Under the pieces are notes generated by a model. It saw only the letters and a program-made list of their open reading frames with translations, was not told where the DNA came from and did no database searches. A DNA stretch of 64,000 nt from an uncultured Dehalococcoidia bacterium (lineage in GTDB: Bacteria; Chloroflexota; Dehalococcoidia; Lucifugimonadales; UBA1123), in contig OY282441.1 in NCBI GenBank assembly GCA_958296105.1, positions 717,800 through 781,799 on the forward strand, given 5' to 3'. The position numbers and the translations under genes are program-made. Numbering within the stretch: position 1 is the stretch's first letter; every line of letters begins with the position of its first letter. This document shows positions 51,372 through 60,810 of this stretch, in pieces.

Positions 51372-52355
51372 GTGCAAGAAGACCGCAGGCGCGTGCTGGA
51401 CATGCTGGCGCAGGGCAGGATCACGGCTGACGAAGCAGAGCGTCTGCTCGACGCCCTATCAGGCGAGGGCGAGGGCGCGGCTTCGGCGTCCGTCACGGTG
51501 AGTGAGCGCGTCAGCGTCAAGATCGAGAGCTCGACCGAGTCCGGCGAGGACTACGCGCGCGAGGACGAGTTTCGGGTCGAGGGCGCGCCCAGAATCGTGG
51601 TCGAGAACTTCAACGGACGGGTGGAGATATACGGGAAGCGATCCGAGCGCGACGTGGTTCGGGTTGCCGCTGAGATAGCGCATCCGGATCGGGTCGAGTA
51701 CTCCGCGCTTCAGGAGGGCGAGACGATCAGGGTGACAGCCAAGCCGGCGCCGGTTCACAGTCGCTCATTTCTGGGAAGGCTGTTCGCCAACCGGGGGCCG
51801 CGCATCCGCATCAGCGCGCCGCGCCGCTCACGCCTCGAGGTTCGCAACTCGAACGCCAGAGTCGTCCTCAGCGGAATCGAGGGCGGCGGCAGCGCGCGCA
51901 CCAGCAACGCCGACATTAACGGAAACGATCTGAGCGGCTCGTTCGACATGACGACTTCCAACAGCCGCATCGCGCTCAGCGGGGTCGAGGGCGACTTTGG
52001 GCTGCGCTCGTCCAATGGGCGCATCGACCTCGCCAGCGCCAAGGGCAGAGTCGACGCCGAGACGTCCAACGCTTCGATCCGATTCGAGGGCGAGATGGCG
52101 GCGGGAGGCGACAACCGCCTGCACACGTCCAACGGAGGCGTAACCGTCTCGTTCGCTGATCCGCCCAGCCTGCGCCTGAGCGCCGAGACGTCCAACGGCT
52201 CGATCCGCTGCTCGCACCACATCGACGGAGAGACAGGAGACGGCAAGAGGCGCGTTCACGGCAGGAGGCGCGTTCGGGGGGTCATCGGAAAGGGCGGAGA
52301 GGGCGCTGCCAGCCTGAGCGTGATTACGTCCAACGGCTCTATAACTATCGACTAG
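51372..52355 (+). CDS. YvlB/LiaX-like DUF4097 beta-helix protein
   Basis: The 327-residue protein begins with a short SHOCT/YvlB-N helical domain (RRRVLDMLAQGRITADEAERLLDAL). A DUF4097 right-handed beta-helix follows, made of turns like LEVRNSNARVVLSGIEG, DMTTSNSRIALSGVEG and LRSSNGRIDLASAKG, which repeat every 19-25 residues. In Firmicutes such proteins sit in cell-envelope stress (LiaFSR/YvlAB) operons. The start is GTG at 51372 behind GGAGG. The 3' end, including the last turn SVITSNGSITID, has been amplified about ten times downstream. Confidence 0.85.
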   Translation: MQEDRRRVLDMLAQGRITADEAERLLDALSGEGEGAASASVTVSERVSVKIESSTESGEDYAREDEFRVEGAPRIVVENFNGRVEIYGKRSERDVVRVAAEIAHPDRVEYSALQEGETIRVTAKPAPVHSRSFLGRLFANRGPRIRISAPRRSRLEVRNSNARVVLSGIEGGGSARTSNADINGNDLSGSFDMTTSNSRIALSGVEGDFGLRSSNGRIDLASAKGRVDAETSNASIRFEGEMAAGGDNRLHTSNGGVTVSFADPPSLRLSAETSNGSIRCSHHIDGETGDGKRRVHGRRRVRGVIGKGGEGAASLSVITSNGSITID

Positions 52356-53998
52356 CGCGACAATGGACGGCTCGATCCGATGCTCGCAACACATCGGCAG
52401 AGAGGACGGAGACGGCAGGGGGCGCGTTCGGGGGAGATCATTGGAGAGGGTGGAAAGGGCGGAGAGGGCGCTGCCAGTCTGAGCGTGATCACGTCCAACG
52501 GCTCTATAGCTATCGACTAGCGCCGCCACAAGCAACGGCTCTATCCGATGCTCGCAACACATCGGCAGAGAGGACGGAGACGGCAGGGGGCGCGTTCGGG
52601 GGAGATCATTGGAGAGGGTGGAAAGGGCGGAAAAGGCGCTGCCAGTCTGAGCGTGATCACGTCCAACGGCTCTATAACTATCGACTAGCGCGCCAGTGGA
52701 CGGCTCGATCCGATGCTCGAACCACAGCGACGGAGAAGACGGAGACGGCAGGAGGCGCGTTCGGGGGAGATCATCGGAGAGGGTGGAAAAGGCGGAGAGG
52801 GCGCTGCCAGACTGAGCGTGATTACGTCCAACGGCTCTATAACTATCGACTAGCGCGCCAATGGACGGCTCGATCCGATGCTCGCAACACATCGGCAGAG
52901 AGGACGGAGACGGCAGAAGGCGCGTTCGGGGGAGATCATTGGAGAGGGTGGAAAGGGCGGAGAGGGCGCTGCCAGTCTGAGCGTGATCACGTCGAATGGC
53001 TCGATAACTATCGACTAGCGCGGCAATGGACGGCTCGATCCGATGCTCGCAACACAGCGACGGAGAAGACAGAGACGGCAGAAGGCGCGTTCGGGGGAGA
53101 TCATTGGAGAGGGTGGAAAGGGCGGAAAAGGCGCTGCCAGCCTGAGCGTGATCACGTCGAACGGCTCGATAACTATCGACTAGCGCGCCAATGGACGGCT
53201 CGATCCGATGCTCGCAACACAGCGACGGAGAGGACGGAGACGGCAGGAGGCGCGTTCGGGGGGTCATCGGAAAGGGCGGAGAGGGCGCTGCCAGTCTGAG
53301 TGTGATCACGTCCAACGGCTCTATGACTATCGACTAGCGCGCCAATGGACGACTCGATCCGATGCTCGCAACACATCGGCAGAGAGGACGGAGACGGCAG
53401 GAGGCGCGTTCGGGGGGTCATCGGAGAAGGCGGAGAGGGCGCTGCCAGCCTGAGTGTGATTACGTCCAACGGCTCTATAACTATCGACTAGCGCGACAAT
53501 GGACGGCTCGTCCGATGCTCGCAACACATCGGCAGAGAGGACGGAGACGGCAGGGGGCGCGTTCGGGGGAGATCATTGGAGAGGGTGGAAAGGGCGGAGA
53601 GAGCGCTGCCAGTCTGAGCGTGATCACGTCCAACGGCTCTATAACTATCGACTAGCGCGACAATGGACGGCTCGATCCGATGCTCGCAACACATCGACGG
53701 AGAGACGGGAGACGGCAGGAGGCGCGTTCACGGCAGGAGGCGCGTTCGGGGAGTCATCGGAAAAGGCGGAAAGGGCGCTGCCAGTCTGAGTGTGATCACG
53801 TCCAACGGCTCTATAACTATCGACTAGCGCGGCAATGGACGGCTCGATCCGATGCTCGCAACACATCGGCAGAGAGGACGGAGACGGCAGGGGGCGCGTT
53901 CGGGGGAGATCATTGGAGAGGGTGGAAAGGGCGGAAAAGGCGCTGCCCAGTCTGAGCGTGATCACGTCCAACGGCTCGATAACTATCGACCGGCGCGG
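52356..53998 (+). repeat. About ten tandem units of 154-172 bp copied from the YvlB-like gene 3' end
   Basis: Each unit starts near GCGCGACAATGGACGGCTCG, passes GATGCTCGCAACACA and a CGGAGACGGCAGG-type stretch, and ends ACGTCCAACGGCTCTATAAC then TATCGACTAG. The stops fall at 52520, 52688, 52853, 53018, 53183, 53337, 53491, 53655 and 53827; the last unit has CGACCGG in place of the stop. The original copy is the 3' end of the YvlB-like gene (stop 52355). Each unit has an ATG opening a frame of about 40 codons that is shifted relative to the parental frame. The region has no independent gene. Confidence 0.9.
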
Positions 53999-54038
53999 CG
54001 CGGGGTGTCGGAGGCTAGTCTATGAAATGGAGGCCGCC

Positions 54039-54458
54039 ATGAGCGCAGCCGCTAACCGACGGCGCATACTCGACATGCTGTCGGACGGCAAGATCAGCGT
54101 GGACGAGGCTGACAGGCTGCTGTCCGCGCTGGATGGCGGCGGGGAGGCTCGGGCGCGAGCCGCGTCACGTGGCGGGGGCAGTCTCAGGGTGGTGGTGAGC
54201 GCGCCGGAGGGCGACGACGAAGGGCAGACGGTGGACGTTCGCGTTCCAATAGCCACGCTCAGGGCGGGCCTGTGGCTGCCGGGACTTCTGCCACACGCAG
54301 CGGCGGAGGGGATCAACCGCGTACTGTCCGAGCGGGGGATGGACATAGACGTTAGAAAGCTGCGAGGGGACGAGGCGGACAGGCTGATCGAAGCGCTCAG
54401 AGAGATCGAGATAGACATAGCTTCAGGCGATCACCGCGTGCTGATATACGTGGAGTAG
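54039..54458 (+). CDS. SHOCT/YvlB-N domain protein
   Basis: The 139-residue protein begins with the same helical domain as the YvlB-like protein (RRRILDMLSDGKISVDEADRLLSAL). A small alpha/beta domain follows (LRVVVSAPEGDDEGQTVDVRVPIATLR and RKLRGDEADRLIEALREIEIDI). The start at 54039 follows GGAGG at five bases. The frame is open upstream through the last repeat unit, which lost its stop, so an extended fusion product from 53835 is possible. It lies six bases before an ABC ATPase gene and is probably a regulator or partner of that exporter. Confidence 0.75.
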   Translation: MSAAANRRRILDMLSDGKISVDEADRLLSALDGGGEARARAASRGGGSLRVVVSAPEGDDEGQTVDVRVPIATLRAGLWLPGLLPHAAAEGINRVLSERGMDIDVRKLRGDEADRLIEALREIEIDIASGDHRVLIYVE

Positions 54459-54463
54459 AGCAG

Positions 54464-55354
54464 ATGATCCACGCTGAAACGGACGCCAGCCTTCCGCTTG
54501 CGGTCGATGGGATAGACAAACGCTACCGCGGGGGCGTCCACGCCAACCGAAACATCACGCTGAGCGCGCAGCGGGGCGAGATGCTGGGCATACTGGGGCC
54601 GAACGGGGCGGGCAAGACTACGCTGGTGCGGCAGATTACCACAGAGCTTCTTCCCACGTCCGGCAGCATCCGCGTCTTTGGGGTGGACGTGGCAGCGGAC
54701 CCGGTCTCCGCGAAGAACCTAATGGGAATAGTGCCGCAGGAGGCGCAGCTGTTCGAGATGCTGACGGTGCGCGAGACGCTGCGGATATTCGGCAAGATGC
54801 GCGGTCTGCCGTCCGCAGACGCGCGCAGACGCGCGGACGAGCTGATCTCCGACCTGCGTCTGAACGAGCATGGGGACGTTACCACCGTGAAGCTGTCGGG
54901 CGGGCTGAAGAGGCGGGTTATGGTGGGCATAGCGGCGATTGCGCGTCCCGGTCTGGTGGTCCTGGACGAGCCGACTACGGGCCTGGATCCGCAGTCGCGG
55001 CGCGACATGTGGGGGCTGATGCGCGAGTACAAATCGCGCGGGGCGACGATCCTGATGACCACACACTACATGGAGGAGGCGGAGGCGCTGTGCGACCGCG
55101 TGGGCATCATCTCGGAGGGGCGGCTTCTGGCGCTGGACACTGTGGACAACCTGAAGTCTTCGCAGGGGTTCGACTTCAAGATCACCTACTCAGCGAACGG
55201 CGACGGCGCATCCACACGCACCATGTACGGGAAGGACGACCGCGAGCTGGTCGAGCGAGCGAGAGCCGAGGGGATTCGTCAGTTCAGCCTGACGCGCACG
55301 ACCCTGGAAGACGTGTATCTGGCGCTCACGGACACCGACACGCCCAATACCTGA
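54464..55354 (+). CDS. ABC-2 type exporter ATP-binding protein A
   Basis: The 296-residue ATPase has Walker A GILGPNGAGKTTLVRQI, Q-loop GIVPQEAQLFEMLTVRE, signature KLSGGLKRRVMVGIA, Walker B LVVLDEPTTGLDPQ and H-loop MTTHYMEEAE. The group (DrrA-like) powers drug, lipid or bacteriocin export. It is coupled to the SHOCT protein gene upstream and followed after 192 bases by an ABC-2 permease. Confidence 0.92.
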   Translation: MIHAETDASLPLAVDGIDKRYRGGVHANRNITLSAQRGEMLGILGPNGAGKTTLVRQITTELLPTSGSIRVFGVDVAADPVSAKNLMGIVPQEAQLFEMLTVRETLRIFGKMRGLPSADARRRADELISDLRLNEHGDVTTVKLSGGLKRRVMVGIAAIARPGLVVLDEPTTGLDPQSRRDMWGLMREYKSRGATILMTTHYMEEAEALCDRVGIISEGRLLALDTVDNLKSSQGFDFKITYSANGDGASTRTMYGKDDRELVERARAEGIRQFSLTRTTLEDVYLALTDTDTPNT

Positions 55355-55546
55355 CGGACTGGGGCGGTTCTCCTCTACATAATCGTACACTATCGTACAC
55401 TGTCGTACACTATCGACGCCAAACAGCACGACGACTAGACGGGATCGACGGTGGAAGTGAAAGCTCATGCCTAGCAGCGGAATCGCTACGCAATCGGAGC
55501 CAAACAGCACGCTGTCTCGACGGGCTTGGCAATGGAGCAGCCTCAC
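55355..55546 (+). repeat. Short gap with three ATCGTACACT repeats
   Basis: ATCGTACACT occurs three times at 11-base spacing (about 55382-55415, the last two as GTCGTACACT and similar). No gene; it separates the ATPase from the permease and might carry an internal promoter or regulatory site. Confidence 0.5.
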
Positions 55547-56314
55547 ATGACATCCGACATCCAGCCGCGCATCATCACGGGGCGCAGGAAGTTCTTCAGG
55601 GACATCGGCAGCGTGTTCGAGATCAGGTTCATCCTGTTCGCGCGCAGCTGGCACTGGTACATCATGGGGACGCTGGTCTTTCCAATCGGCATGTTCTACT
55701 TCGCCAGCGCGCTGGCGCCTGACGATCCCACTTCGATAAGGCGCGCTATGATCGGCACGATCATATTCGGGGCGACGATGCTCACCACCAACATGCTGGG
55801 GCAGAACGTGCTGATGGACCGCTTTCAAGGTCGGCTGAAGCTGATCGTGACCATGCCGGTGTCGAAGGGGGCATACGCCTGCGGCATACTGTCGTTCGGC
55901 TCCATCCTGAGCTGCTCGGCGATCTGCGTTCTGCTGGCGGTGGCGCTGATAGTGGGGGTGGAGCTCACGTTCACGTGGGCAGTCGCGCCCATCATCGCAA
56001 CGGTCCTGCTCACCATGTCGGGGCTGACCATGATGGTGGTCAGCTACGCGCCGTCTCCGGAGGTGGGCGGGATCATGTCCAACCTGCTGGGAATATTCCT
56101 CGCGCTGGTGAGTCCGGTGTACTTCTCGTCCGAACAGGCTCCGTATCTGATGCGCGCGCTGGGCTGGGTATCGCCGCTGCGCTACGCGGCGGACGGGATG
56201 ATGAAGTCGCTTTCCGGCAGCTCCGACGTGTTGGTGGAGTTCTCCATTCTAGCGGTGTTCGCCGCAGTGTGCATGACGCTGGGCTTGTGGAAGCTGCGCT
56301 GGCGGGAGTCCTAG
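55547..56314 (+). CDS. ABC-2 type exporter permease A
   Basis: The protein of about 255 residues has six hydrophobic segments, including WYIMGTLVFPIGMFYFASAL, MIGTIIFGATMLTTNMLG, ILSCSAICVLLAVALIVGVEL and IIATVLLTMSGLTMMVVSYA, and the typical late motif LMRALGWVSPLRYAADGMM. This is the ABC-2 membrane fold, partner of ATPase A. ATGs at 55532 and 55547 are possible; GGAG ten bases before 55547 favours the latter. Confidence 0.88.
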   Translation: MTSDIQPRIITGRRKFFRDIGSVFEIRFILFARSWHWYIMGTLVFPIGMFYFASALAPDDPTSIRRAMIGTIIFGATMLTTNMLGQNVLMDRFQGRLKLIVTMPVSKGAYACGILSFGSILSCSAICVLLAVALIVGVELTFTWAVAPIIATVLLTMSGLTMMVVSYAPSPEVGGIMSNLLGIFLALVSPVYFSSEQAPYLMRALGWVSPLRYAADGMMKSLSGSSDVLVEFSILAVFAAVCMTLGLWKLRWRES

Positions 56315-56457
56315 CCTCGCGGGGCGTCTGGGTTTCTCGTTTCTGCATCTTGGCGCGCAGAATTCCCGTTGACCCGCCCGAAATTCGCCATTAGTCTGAA
56401 TGTTGGGGCTTATCGAATCGGCCCGGCGCGCAAGCAGATGGAGGACGATCAGACTGC

Positions 56458-57429
56458 ATGGACTACGCTGTACAGACCCGTTCGCTGGCTCGGCGCTTCG
56501 GCGAGGTGGAGGCGGTGGACGGGATAGACCTGAACATTTCGAGGGGCGAGGTGTACGGATTCCTCGGACCCAACGGGGCGGGAAAGACCACTCTGGTTAG
56601 AATTCTCATCACGCTGCTGATGCCCAGCGGGGGCAGCGCCACCGTAGCGGGGTTCGACGTGCTGACAGAGCCGAACGACATCAGGCTGCGCATCGGGGCC
56701 GCGCTCCAAGATGCGGCGCTCGATCCGAAGCAGACGGGGCGCGAGCTTCTCAGGCTCCAAGGCAGGCTCTACGGCCTTTCGCGTCGAGACGTGGACACCA
56801 GACTGGGTGAGCTTTCCAGCCTGATAGACATAGGCGAAGCGATAGACAGGTACATCAGCACCTACTCGGGGGGTATGAAGCGCAGGATAGACCTTGCCGC
56901 CGCGCTCATCCACAACCCGCAGATCTTGTTTCTCGACGAACCGACCACCGGACTCGACCCGATCAGCCGCGCGCGGGTGTGGGAAGAGGTCAGACGCATC
57001 AACCGCGAGCTGGACGTGACGATATTCCTCACCACGCAGTACCTAGAGGAGGCGGACGCGCTCGCCGACCGCGTTGGCATCATCAACCGCGGACGCCTCA
57101 TCGTAGAGGGTACGCCGGCGGAGCTGAAGCGATCGCTCGGAAACGATGTCATCATCGCTCGGGTGGACGGTCAAGCTGAGCAGGCCAAGGAGGCCGTGAG
57201 GAACCTCGATGGCGTCGCAGAAGTCGACGCCGCCGGCGGCGAGGTCGTCATACAGGTATCCAACGGCGCCGCCGCTATCAGCGGCGTGGCTCTCGCTCTG
57301 GCTCAGGGCGGCGTGGACGTGAGCGAGATAACCCTCAGAACGCCAACACTGGACGATGTCTTCCTGAGCGTGGCGGGGGCGCGCATGGAAGAAGAGGCCG
57401 AAGCCGAACAGGAGACCGAGCGCAATTGA
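56458..57429 (+). CDS. ABC-2 type exporter ATP-binding protein B (DrrA-like)
   Basis: The 323-residue ATPase has Walker A GFLGPNGAGKTTLVRIL, Q-loop IGAALQDAALDPKQTGRE, signature YSGGMKRRIDLAAAL, Walker B ILFLDEPTTGLDP and H-loop LTTQYLEEAD, where glutamine stands for the usual histidine. This substitution is typical of daunorubicin-resistance DrrA-type ATPases. The C-terminal extension (VTLRTPTLDDVFL-like ITLRTPTLDDVFLSVAG) also fits. Its stop overlaps the start of permease B. Confidence 0.92.
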   Translation: MDYAVQTRSLARRFGEVEAVDGIDLNISRGEVYGFLGPNGAGKTTLVRILITLLMPSGGSATVAGFDVLTEPNDIRLRIGAALQDAALDPKQTGRELLRLQGRLYGLSRRDVDTRLGELSSLIDIGEAIDRYISTYSGGMKRRIDLAAALIHNPQILFLDEPTTGLDPISRARVWEEVRRINRELDVTIFLTTQYLEEADALADRVGIINRGRLIVEGTPAELKRSLGNDVIIARVDGQAEQAKEAVRNLDGVAEVDAAGGEVVIQVSNGAAAISGVALALAQGGVDVSEITLRTPTLDDVFLSVAGARMEEEAEAEQETERN

Positions 57430-58229
57430 GCTACACAGCAGCCACTCATGCCGATATCAGACCGCGACGCGCCGGATTCTTCTCGGACGTAATCTCGGTG
57501 GCCATCCGCGCTCTGCGCTCGATTCCGCGCGACCCGGAGGCGATCTACCCGGCGCTGCTGATTCCGGTGTTCTTCTACGCCATCAACGTGGGCGCGCTTC
57601 AGGACATGGCCGAGCGGATACCGGGACTGGACTACAAGGCGTTTCAGCTGCCTGTGGCGATCATCTTCGCGGTTACGGGGATATCGAGGGCGGTCACGCT
57701 GGTTACGGACATCCAGACGGGATACTTCGACCGGCTCTCGCTGACGCCGGTCAACCGCTTCGCGCTGCTGCTGGGGCTGACGGTGGCGGACTTCTCGCTG
57801 GTCGTCGCGCTGACGATACCTGTATTGATACTCGGATTCGTGGTAGGGGTCACGTTCGCATCGGGGGCGCTCGGGATGCTGCTGTTCGTGCTGCTGTCCG
57901 GCTTCTGGGGGCTGGTGTTCACGGGCTTTCCATACGCGATTGCGCTGAAGACGGGCAACCCGGCGGCGGTGAACTCCAGCTTCCTGCTGTTCTTTCCGTT
58001 CGTCTTTCTGACCACCGTATTCGTTCCCAGAGAGGCGATGACGGGCTGGCTCGCCACGGTCGCCGCTTACAATCCAGTCACCTACCTTCTGGACGCGCTG
58101 CGCTCGCTGATAACCACCGGCTGGGACCTGGACGCTCTGGTGAAGGGGATCGCCTGCATCGCCGGAGTAGGTCTGGTCAGCGGCAGCCTCGCGCTCGCCG
58201 CGCTGCGAGGGCGCACGCGCAGGAGATGA
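57426..58229 (+). CDS. ABC-2 type exporter permease B (DrrB-like)
   Basis: The 267-residue membrane protein has the ABC-2 pattern: SVAIRALRSIPRDPEAIYPALLIPVFFYAIN, AVTLVTDIQTGYFDRLSLTPVNRFALLLG, FWGLVFTGFPYAIAL and AAYNPVTYLLDALRSLI (each quoted in part). The start is TTG at 57426 overlapping the ATPase stop (TTGA). With ATPase B it forms a second exporter. The operon from 50944 to here has seven genes in one direction. Confidence 0.9.
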   Translation: MSYTAATHADIRPRRAGFFSDVISVAIRALRSIPRDPEAIYPALLIPVFFYAINVGALQDMAERIPGLDYKAFQLPVAIIFAVTGISRAVTLVTDIQTGYFDRLSLTPVNRFALLLGLTVADFSLVVALTIPVLILGFVVGVTFASGALGMLLFVLLSGFWGLVFTGFPYAIALKTGNPAAVNSSFLLFFPFVFLTTVFVPREAMTGWLATVAAYNPVTYLLDALRSLITTGWDLDALVKGIACIAGVGLVSGSLALAALRGRTRRR

Positions 58230-58245
58230 GCCGATGCCGCCGCGC

Positions 58246-60561
58246 CTACCTGCGATGCCACGTCACCGCAAGCTCGGAGACGGCGTCCAGAATCGGGGAG
58301 CGATCCCCGAACCAGTGGATGCCCAGATAGTGCTTGGCGCGCGTGGTCGCCAAGTACAGCAGCTTCTTGTTGAACAGCGTGTCTCTGAACGTATCGTTGA
58401 CGCCCATGACGATGACGGCGTCGTACTCCAGCCCCTTGGCGTCCGGTATTCGGGCGAGAATGGTCAGCGCGCCGGCTGAGTCTTCTTCTCCGAACGACGC
58501 GATGCCGTCAAAGCCTGCATCTTTGCAGAAGTCCCTGAATCGGTTCATATTCAGGGTATCTCTGACGAGAATAGAGACGACAGCATCGTCGAGGCCGTCC
58601 ATCGAGCGAATCCTGTCTATGTCTTCGATAATCGCTCGATACATGGCGCTGCCGTTGGCGTGTCGGCTGTACTCCACCCTAGCGCCATCGCGCGAGAAGG
58701 GTATGGGCGCGGGGATGTTCTTGTCGAACGTGCGCAGAATCCTGTTGGTGAACGTGGTTATCTGTCTGGTGGACCTATATGTTCTGCGAACGGGCTGCAC
58801 TTCGATATCCGAGCGTCCGAACACCGGGTTCAGATCGCGTTTCCACGTCCTGATTCCGCGATAGGGCGTCAGCCTCTGCGCCGTGTCTCCCAGCACGGTG
58901 AACCAGTTGTTGGACGAGCTTATGGCGAGCAGCTTGAACTCGATTGGCGATATGTCCTGCGCCTCGTCGACCACGATGTGCCTGTATCTGCGCTCGACGG
59001 TCCGGTTCAGGAGGTGGTCGAGATATGCCAGCGCGCCCATGTCGGCGTCTCCGAACTCGCCGCCCCTGTTCGAGCGCGCCGACTGCGCCAGCGATTCGGC
59101 GTCCTCGGCGCTCAGGGCGTTCCTGGACAGCCTCGCCATTCTGTCCGCGTCCGACAGCAGCGCGGCGTACTCTTGCCTGAAGTCTATGGGCTGCCACGCG
59201 GATTCGCACCAAGACTCGACCACGTCCCTTATGACTGCCCTGCGCCTCTCGGTCTCACTGCGATCACGTCGGGTTCTTTCCAGCGCATCGCGCGCGCCCC
59301 GCTGTCTCTGCGACTGGGCGCGCTGAAGGCGACGGCCGAGCGGGCCTGCCTGTTCCACCATCCTGATTATTCTGCTTATGAAATCGTCTCTGAGGCGATT
59401 CAGGAACTGCCCAGCCGCGCGCGCCGGCAGCACGGCGTCCAGCGTGTCTTTGACCTGCTGGCGCGTCACCCTGACCACGAAGTCCGGGCCCACGATGGGG
59501 TCTAGGTCGAGGCAGCGTTTGCGCGTCTCTCGCGCGCGCTCGGAGACGTGCCTGTCCATGGCGTCCGCCATGCCGAGCGACCCCTTGAAGGTCTCGGACT
59601 GCTCATCGAAGTCGCCCATCCCGCCCGTGCTGAGGAGGCTGTTCCAGATCTTGGGTCTGACGGTTACTCGCGCCGACATTAGCTTGCCGAGCCACTCGCT
59701 GAACCTGACGCGATGGACGCCCGCCGCTACGCCGAGATTCGGCAAGACGTAATCCACGTTCTCCAAGAACGCCTGCGACGGGCCGACGATAAGCGTAGTG
59801 TTCGGCGTGGGGCGTTCGTTCTCGGCGATGTCGCTGAACGGAGACAGCAGAAAAGCGATTCGGTGCAGCCCTATCTCGCTCTTGCCGCTGCCGGCGGCTC
59901 CCTGCACGATCAGCACCTTGTCGCTGACGTTGGCGATGCTCTCGTACTGCTCAGGCTCGATGGTCTCTATGATGACGGTCAGCTGTCCATCGTCCGCACC
60001 CGTGCCGCTGAGCGCGCGCGCCAGAACGTTCTGACCTGCCGAGTCTGGGGCGAGAAGCTGCCGTTGGAAGATGTCGTTCAGGTCTTCGAGCTGCCCATCC
60101 CTGATTCGCAGGTATCGCTTGAGCTCGACCCATGTTTCGATGAATTGCTTGGGCGCGGTGATTCCACCCTCGCGGCTCTGCGTGTACCAGAGACTGCCGA
60201 CGGGGGCGGTCCAGCTAAAGATGTTCGTGCCGGAGATTTGCGCTCCGCCCAGATAGATCGTTCTCATCTTGCCGAGATCGCCGTTGGATTCGGCATCTGG
60301 GAGAGGGTCGCCTTTATCTCTGTGGTAGTAGTCCAAGCGTCCGAAGTACGGCTCTTTGAGCGCGTTCCAGAACACTTCCGAGCACTCGGTGAGGATTTTC
60401 TGAATGGCGTTCGCCGTCTGCTGGTGCGCTGCGGTGGCGGGCATAGCGGTCTTCAGGCTCTGGTAGCTATCCTCGATGTGGCGGGTGACGTCCGCCAGCT
60501 TCTGGCTCTCTTCGTCGAACGCCTGCTCCGCCAGCAGCTCTTCCGCTTCGTGCCGATCCAT
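58246..60561 (-). CDS. HelD-like UvrD/Rep-family helicase
   Basis: The 771-residue protein starts with a coiled-coil arm (residues about 5-60). The HelD-specific block follows (EPYFGRLDYYHRD, RTIYLGGAQISG, FSWTAPVGSLWYTQ, WVELKRYLRIRDGQL). Then come Walker A VQGAAGSGKSEIGLHR (about 223-238), the DExx box HIVVDEAQDISP, TVLGDTAQRL and the C-terminal YLATTRAKHYLGIHWFG. HelD proteins bind RNA polymerase and free stalled enzyme. The start at 60561 has GGAGG seven bases upstream. It is the last gene of an operon beginning with a HARE-type winged-helix protein. Confidence 0.88.
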   Translation of the reverse strand: MDRHEAEELLAEQAFDEESQKLADVTRHIEDSYQSLKTAMPATAAHQQTANAIQKILTECSEVFWNALKEPYFGRLDYYHRDKGDPLPDAESNGDLGKMRTIYLGGAQISGTNIFSWTAPVGSLWYTQSREGGITAPKQFIETWVELKRYLRIRDGQLEDLNDIFQRQLLAPDSAGQNVLARALSGTGADDGQLTVIIETIEPEQYESIANVSDKVLIVQGAAGSGKSEIGLHRIAFLLSPFSDIAENERPTPNTTLIVGPSQAFLENVDYVLPNLGVAAGVHRVRFSEWLGKLMSARVTVRPKIWNSLLSTGGMGDFDEQSETFKGSLGMADAMDRHVSERARETRKRCLDLDPIVGPDFVVRVTRQQVKDTLDAVLPARAAGQFLNRLRDDFISRIIRMVEQAGPLGRRLQRAQSQRQRGARDALERTRRDRSETERRRAVIRDVVESWCESAWQPIDFRQEYAALLSDADRMARLSRNALSAEDAESLAQSARSNRGGEFGDADMGALAYLDHLLNRTVERRYRHIVVDEAQDISPIEFKLLAISSSNNWFTVLGDTAQRLTPYRGIRTWKRDLNPVFGRSDIEVQPVRRTYRSTRQITTFTNRILRTFDKNIPAPIPFSRDGARVEYSRHANGSAMYRAIIEDIDRIRSMDGLDDAVVSILVRDTLNMNRFRDFCKDAGFDGIASFGEEDSAGALTILARIPDAKGLEYDAVIVMGVNDTFRDTLFNKKLLYLATTRAKHYLGIHWFGDRSPILDAVSELAVTWHRR

Positions 60562-60615
60562 GGGGCGCCTCCTCAACTAATCCGCGACTAATCCGCTGCC
60601 AGTCTGCGCCGCTCG

Positions 60616-60810
60616 CTACCACGGAACGGCGCTCTCGTTCTCATCGCCATCCTCCGGCTCGGCGGACGGCGTCGAGGCGCTCACTATCCCGCTATCGAGG
60701 ATCTGGACGGTCATGGCGACGGCGTTGTACTGCATGTCTATCTCGCGCTTCCGCGCCTCTAGCTGGCGCATGACGGACTTGAGGTCTTCGATCGTATCTT
60801 CTCTGCTCAC
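60616..60810 (-). CDS. Small coiled-coil protein related to the operon's first gene
   Basis: The 64-residue protein (GTG start at 60810, AAGGAG six bases upstream) reads SREDTIEDLKSVMRQLEARK then REIDMQYNAVAMTVQILDSG. This is a single helical hairpin that parallels the N terminus of the 61204-61674 protein (VRESTVIDLKAALRDLEEKK). It overlaps the 3' part of the upstream gene by 119 bases in another frame. Function unknown; the shared helix suggests a common partner, possibly the helicase. Confidence 0.65.
   Translation of the reverse strand: MSREDTIEDLKSVMRQLEARKREIDMQYNAVAMTVQILDSGIVSASTPSAEPEDGDENESAVPW

Noticed and set aside
51828-53315. Long minus-strand frame through the tandem repeats
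   Set aside because: It is a periodic artefact of repeat units whose length is a multiple of three, opposite the YvlB-like gene and its copies.
52356-53998. CRISPR-like array
   Set aside because: Units of about 165 bp are repeats throughout, with no short repeat/unique spacer pattern, and derive from the end of the adjacent gene.
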